Below, piece by piece: positions 61,570 to 64,000 of a stretch of DNA of 64,000 nucleotides; the first letter of the stretch is position 1; every line of letters starts with the position of its first letter. The notes beneath the pieces are model-generated. The model searched no databases. It worked only from the letters and a program-made list of their open reading frames with translations, and was not told the DNA's origin. The position numbers and the translations under genes are program-made. Source of the stretch: Clostridia bacterium (GTDB taxonomy: Bacteria; Bacillota; Clostridia; Oscillospirales; CAG-272); NCBI GenBank assembly GCA_017942005.1, contig JAGAVJ010000026.1:85289-149288 (forward strand), read 5' to 3'.

Positions 61570-62425
61570 GCGTTTTCCTTTGAATTGGAAAATCTCCTTT
61601 TCCGAGACAGCAGGAATACCCGTTTTTGGATGCTTCCTGGTCACAAAATATGGCTGCTGCAATCAGTACCAGCGCGGGATAGCGCATATCCTGTACATGA
61701 TAGGTGACGCCGAGCGACTTGTGCTTGGAGACCTCGGAGGTGAGAATGCCGTCGCGTACCAGTGCATCGGTCACATGGGAAACGGTTTGTGCGTCAAGAC
61801 CGGTGAGTTCCGGCAGCTCGTGGATGCTTGCGTCGTCCATCGCAATCACAGCTAAAAGGACAAGGCACTTTTCCTTTGTATCAAGCGCACGGCAGAGTGC
61901 GGCAAAATGGTCAGCGGTGCTTTCTGCGTCTATATGAGAAAAATAGCCGCGTGTCATACCAAAGACAAAACTGCTTTCACTCCCGTTTCCGTGCCGATCC
62001 AGTCCTGCAAGACCGTTTGCGTCGCCGTGATAAATTAGAGCATCTCCTTGTACGCCGCGCATATTGCCCGCATGAAGACCGTTGAATGCTGCCGCAGCAA
62101 TTGAGACATATTCATTGAATCCATCGTCATAGCCGCGCTTGATGACACGGTCGGTCACCGCAGAGAGAAAATCGCCCTTGACGGCGGTTTCCCCGCGGAA
62201 CAGGTAGTCAATGGAAACGTCAAAATAATCGGCGATGGCAGGAAGCAGAGAGATATCCGGCATCGTTGTACCGGTTTCCCATTTGGACACGGATTGTGCG
62301 GAAATGCCGAGGGCTTCTGCAAGCGTCTCCTGAGTCACGCCGCGGGATTTGCGCAGTGCAGAGATGGTTTTGCCAAGTTCCGATAGGGTATCTGTTTGAG
62401 GATGTGCAGATTCTGTTGCTGTCAT
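61559..62425 (-). CDS. XRE-family regulator with C-terminal winged-helix-like domain
   Basis: A protein of 288 residues. Residues about 15-75 are a Cro/CI helix-turn-helix: 'ISALRKSRGVTQETLAEALG', 'SAQSVSKWETGTTMPDISLL', 'IADYFDVSIDYLFRGE'. The C-terminal part (about 165-260) looks like a winged helix ('LDTKEKCLVLLAVIAMDDA', 'LPELTGLDAQTVSHVTDALV', 'DGILTSEVSKH'), and the tail has cysteines and lysines. It probably senses a state through the second domain and represses or activates nearby genes. AAAGGAGATA precedes its ATG. Targets are unknown; the adjacent 60.8 kb gene and the recombinase region are candidates. Confidence 0.85.
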   Translation of the reverse strand: MTATESAHPQTDTLSELGKTISALRKSRGVTQETLAEALGISAQSVSKWETGTTMPDISLLPAIADYFDVSIDYLFRGETAVKGDFLSAVTDRVIKRGYDDGFNEYVSIAAAAFNGLHAGNMRGVQGDALIYHGDANGLAGLDRHGNGSESSFVFGMTRGYFSHIDAESTADHFAALCRALDTKEKCLVLLAVIAMDDASIHELPELTGLDAQTVSHVTDALVRDGILTSEVSKHKSLGVTYHVQDMRYPALVLIAAAIFCDQEASKNGYSCCLGKGDFPIQRKTRLS

Positions 62426-62485
62426 AAGAAATATCTCCTTTTATTTGTGCCTGATTTCCGGTTCGCGCGTATCGGTTGTGCGTAT

Positions 62486-62514
62486 AGTATACTACAGAAA
62501 AAGAAAAAATGCAA
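62486..62514 (-). promoter_or_regulatory. Promoter of XRE regulator gene
   Basis: On the minus strand TTGCAT (62509-62514), 17 bases, TATACT (62486-62491). The rest of the 62426-62773 gap holds only repeat R6. Confidence 0.7.
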
Positions 62515-62692
62515 CAGCTTGTTTCGATAGCATTTCGCACAGCAGGTGATTTATGGCGCAATCTATCAACCGAAATGCGGATTCAGCAGAAATCGGAGAT
62601 GCTGTAGAAAATGTCATACTTTTCTGATATAATCATACATAGCTGCACATGATACATACTGTCGTACATATGGTGCAGTTCCAAATTTTTAA

Positions 62693-62775
62693 ACATTGAA
62701 AGCTTTTGAGGGTTTTCAGGGGACTTTTCTCGAAAAGTCCCCTGAATTGGGGGTTGGGGCAAATGCCCCAATTTC
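62693..62775. repeat. Palindromic element R6 (module D)
   Basis: The stem TTCAGGGGACTTTTC/GAAAAGTCCCCTGAA is followed by a small stem TTGGGGCA/TGCCCCAA. It begins with GAAAGCTTTTGAGGGTTTTC, like the end of module D in R1 and R5. It touches the 3' end of the recombinase gene. Confidence 0.8.
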
Positions 62776-64000
62776 AAATCCACCACTGGAAAAAAATAAG
62801 TGTCCCCCGCCGATAGAGGCGGGGGACAATCTTACTTTTCGTTATATTACTTTGCTTTCTTAGCAGCGATGGCAGCCTGTGCAGGTGGAGTATTAGGGAT
62901 AAGTTTTTGGCAAACAGCGGATTATTGCGAATTTCCGCAGGTAAATTCAAAGAATTATCCTCTGATATATGTAAAAAATCGGGGACTCCCGAAGGAGTCC
63001 CCATAATTTCGCCGTCAATCGAAATTACAGGGCATCTCTTGGTTCCGTCAACGCTGATATTCATACCTGTGTTGGCGTTTTTATTATAGCTGAAATTCCA
63101 TATAAAGCGGTTATTTTCAACCAATATGGAATTTACGATTTCGTTAAAGAGGTCGGAAGTGTATTCAGGTGAACTCATATCCACCATTCCTGCGAGAGCC
63201 TGCGAAACTGCTGTCATATCACACATACAGCTTTCAAAGAGTTCCTGCTGTTCTCCACATCTTGCTTTTTCGTCCTTGAACTTCTGCAAGTCTGCAGAAT
63301 AGGTTGCTTTAAACTCAGCAAATTCTTCCTTACTAATCTGACCGTCAGTAAAAAGGTCAATAAGATTTTTCAGCTTCCTTTCAGCCTTGTCAATCTGAGC
63401 GTCAAGGAACAATTCGCTGTGCTGAGTATTGTTTCGTGTTGCGTCGGTATAATACTTCTTAATGTATTCAAGGGCAATCATCAAATCCTCTTTACGATTT
63501 TTCCAAGCTTCATTAAGGAAGTATTTTGCCATCATTTCCATTTTCCAATCTGTAACGGAATGTTCGTTACAGTATCCGTCTGTTTCAAGTCCCATCTTCT
63601 CACGCTGAGAAGCCTTACCGTTATTCACCTGATTGTAGCAGACGTAGTTGTATGACACAACACCGTCTTTGTTTTTGTGATAACGGTTTTTCCTGAAAGA
63701 TGAACCACAAGAGCAGCGTAACTTCTTTACCCAAATGTCTCTGGAAGTGCGGTTGCTCTTTTTCTTTTCTTCGCCGTTCTCAACGAGTGTGGTTTTACGC
63801 TTCTCTTTGAGAATAGCCTGACATCTGTCCCATTGTTTTTCGGTAATAATCGGCTCAAAATCACCCTTAACATATTCATAGGTATCTCTGTCAAGATTAT
63901 GAATACGCTTCTGTTCAAGGTAATTATTGCTGTACGACTTGTTGTAGCCGATATATCCCTTATAAGTTGCGTTTTGCAGGATACGACCTACATTGTGGCA
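62774..64000 (-). CDS. Large serine recombinase, 5' part beyond window, frameshifted near 3' end
   Basis: The frame is open from the window edge (first codon at 64000) to 62774, about 408 residues, without the N-terminal catalytic resolvase domain. The recombinase domain end is visible as 'GRILQNATYKGYIGYNKS' and 'EPIITEKQWDRCQAIL', followed by a zinc-ribbon with 'LRCSCGSSFRKNRYH' and 'YVCYNQVNN', then a coiled coil ('LDAQIDKAERKLKNLIDLF'). The last 38 residues are unusual (hydrophobic, 'LSLILHLHRLPSLLRKQS'). One base added to the five-A run (62904-62908) would instead give KLIPNTPPAQAAIAAKKAK and a stop at 62847. Such enzymes move conjugative or integrative elements, so an element probably extends to the right. 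Confidence 0.85.
   Translation of the reverse strand, partial: CHNVGRILQNATYKGYIGYNKSYSNNYLEQKRIHNLDRDTYEYVKGDFEPIITEKQWDRCQAILKEKRKTTLVENGEEKKKSNRTSRDIWVKKLRCSCGSSFRKNRYHKNKDGVVSYNYVCYNQVNNGKASQREKMGLETDGYCNEHSVTDWKMEMMAKYFLNEAWKNRKEDLMIALEYIKKYYTDATRNNTQHSELFLDAQIDKAERKLKNLIDLFTDGQISKEEFAEFKATYSADLQKFKDEKARCGEQQELFESCMCDMTAVSQALAGMVDMSSPEYTSDLFNEIVNSILVENNRFIWNFSYNKNANTGMNISVDGTKRCPVISIDGEIMGTPSGVPDFLHISEDNSLNLPAEIRNNPLFAKNLSLILHLHRLPSLLRKQSNITKSKIVPRLYRRGTLIFFQWWI
62785..62830 (-). terminator. Terminator inside the extended 3' end of the recombinase gene
   Basis: GTCCCCCGCC (62802-62811) pairs with GGCGGGGGAC (62818-62827). On the minus strand it is followed by ACTTATTTTTTTCC. It lies beyond the stop at 62847 of the alternative frame and so fits the unshifted gene. 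Confidence 0.8.

Noticed and set aside
62426..62900. Attachment site of the putative mobile element next to the recombinase
   Set aside because: No duplicated core sequence can be recognised with the other element end outside the window.

Overview
The window reads as chromosome of a spore-forming, Gram-positive member of the Clostridia. The evidence is SpoIIE (57.6-60.7 kb), two sortases with three LPxTG-type surface proteins, lipobox lipoproteins, AAGGAGG-like ribosome binding sites and many near-consensus sigma-A promoters, nearly all with 17-bp spacing. Base composition is intermediate (about half G+C by eye), with a few markedly AT-rich islands. The gene mix (Cna-B/fibro-slime adhesin, solute-binding lipoproteins, glycosidase-like proteins) would fit a gut Oscillospiraceae/Christensenellales-like lineage, but I cannot fix the taxon. 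No tRNA, rRNA or CRISPR array is visible.

Layout. 0-2 kb: two tandem paralogous secreted proteins of unknown function, the first cut by the left edge. 2.4-16.6 kb: a sortase-pilus/adhesin operon behind an AT-rich promoter region: coiled-coil protein, signal peptidase I, a 2396-residue LPMTG adhesin, an LPTTG major pilin, class C sortase, an LPQTG Cna-B protein and a second sortase. 16.7-19.6 kb: a beta-propeller glycosidase-like protein and a YgjV-type membrane protein, divergent from an AraC regulator. 19.8-29.1 kb: housekeeping genes proS, a methyltransferase, thiI, rodA, holA, mreC, proA. 29.4-30.9 kb (minus): nth and a DUF2807 lipoprotein. 31.2-34.4 kb and 39.6-41.2 kb: three paralogous solute-binding lipoproteins without permeases. 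Between them on the minus strand lie a TerB_N/TerB_C protein and PBP2. 42.0-45.0 kb: a BREX-type (DUF2791-like) P-loop ATPase overlapping a repeat-containing lipoprotein. 45.1-50.0 kb: dut, DUF4321, maf, mreB, an arylamine N-acetyltransferase and a Wzx-like flippase. 50.0-51.9 kb: a 44-codon peptide gene behind an operator-like promoter, then guaB. 52.1-57.2 kb: a small anchored protein and a minus-strand operon of glycosidase-like lipoprotein, SCP2-like protein and class III aminotransferase. 57.6-62.4 kb: spoIIE, an unknown protein and an XRE regulator. The right edge holds the 3' part of a large serine recombinase, so a mobile element probably continues beyond the window.

How the genes fit together. 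The pilus island is self-contained for export (LepB), polymerisation (class C sortase) and presumably anchoring (second sortase). RodA, MreC, PBP2 and MreB are elongasome parts but lie in three separate places, and no mreD is seen. PBP2 sits downstream of the TerB gene behind one visible promoter. The TerB protein and the ATPase belong to families that often neighbour each other but here are 2.7 kb apart on opposite strands, with no helicase partner in view.

The most unusual non-coding content is a family of dispersed palindromic elements at gene 3' ends. They appear to be built from exchangeable hairpin modules, and two have matching 14-bp terminal inverted repeats. Other striking sites are two hairpins placed between Shine-Dalgarno and start codon (dut, nat), a perfect 15-bp inverted repeat embracing a consensus promoter upstream of the 44-codon gene and guaB, and abutting divergent promoters at the AraC locus. 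All family assignments are by reading motifs; no database search was run.
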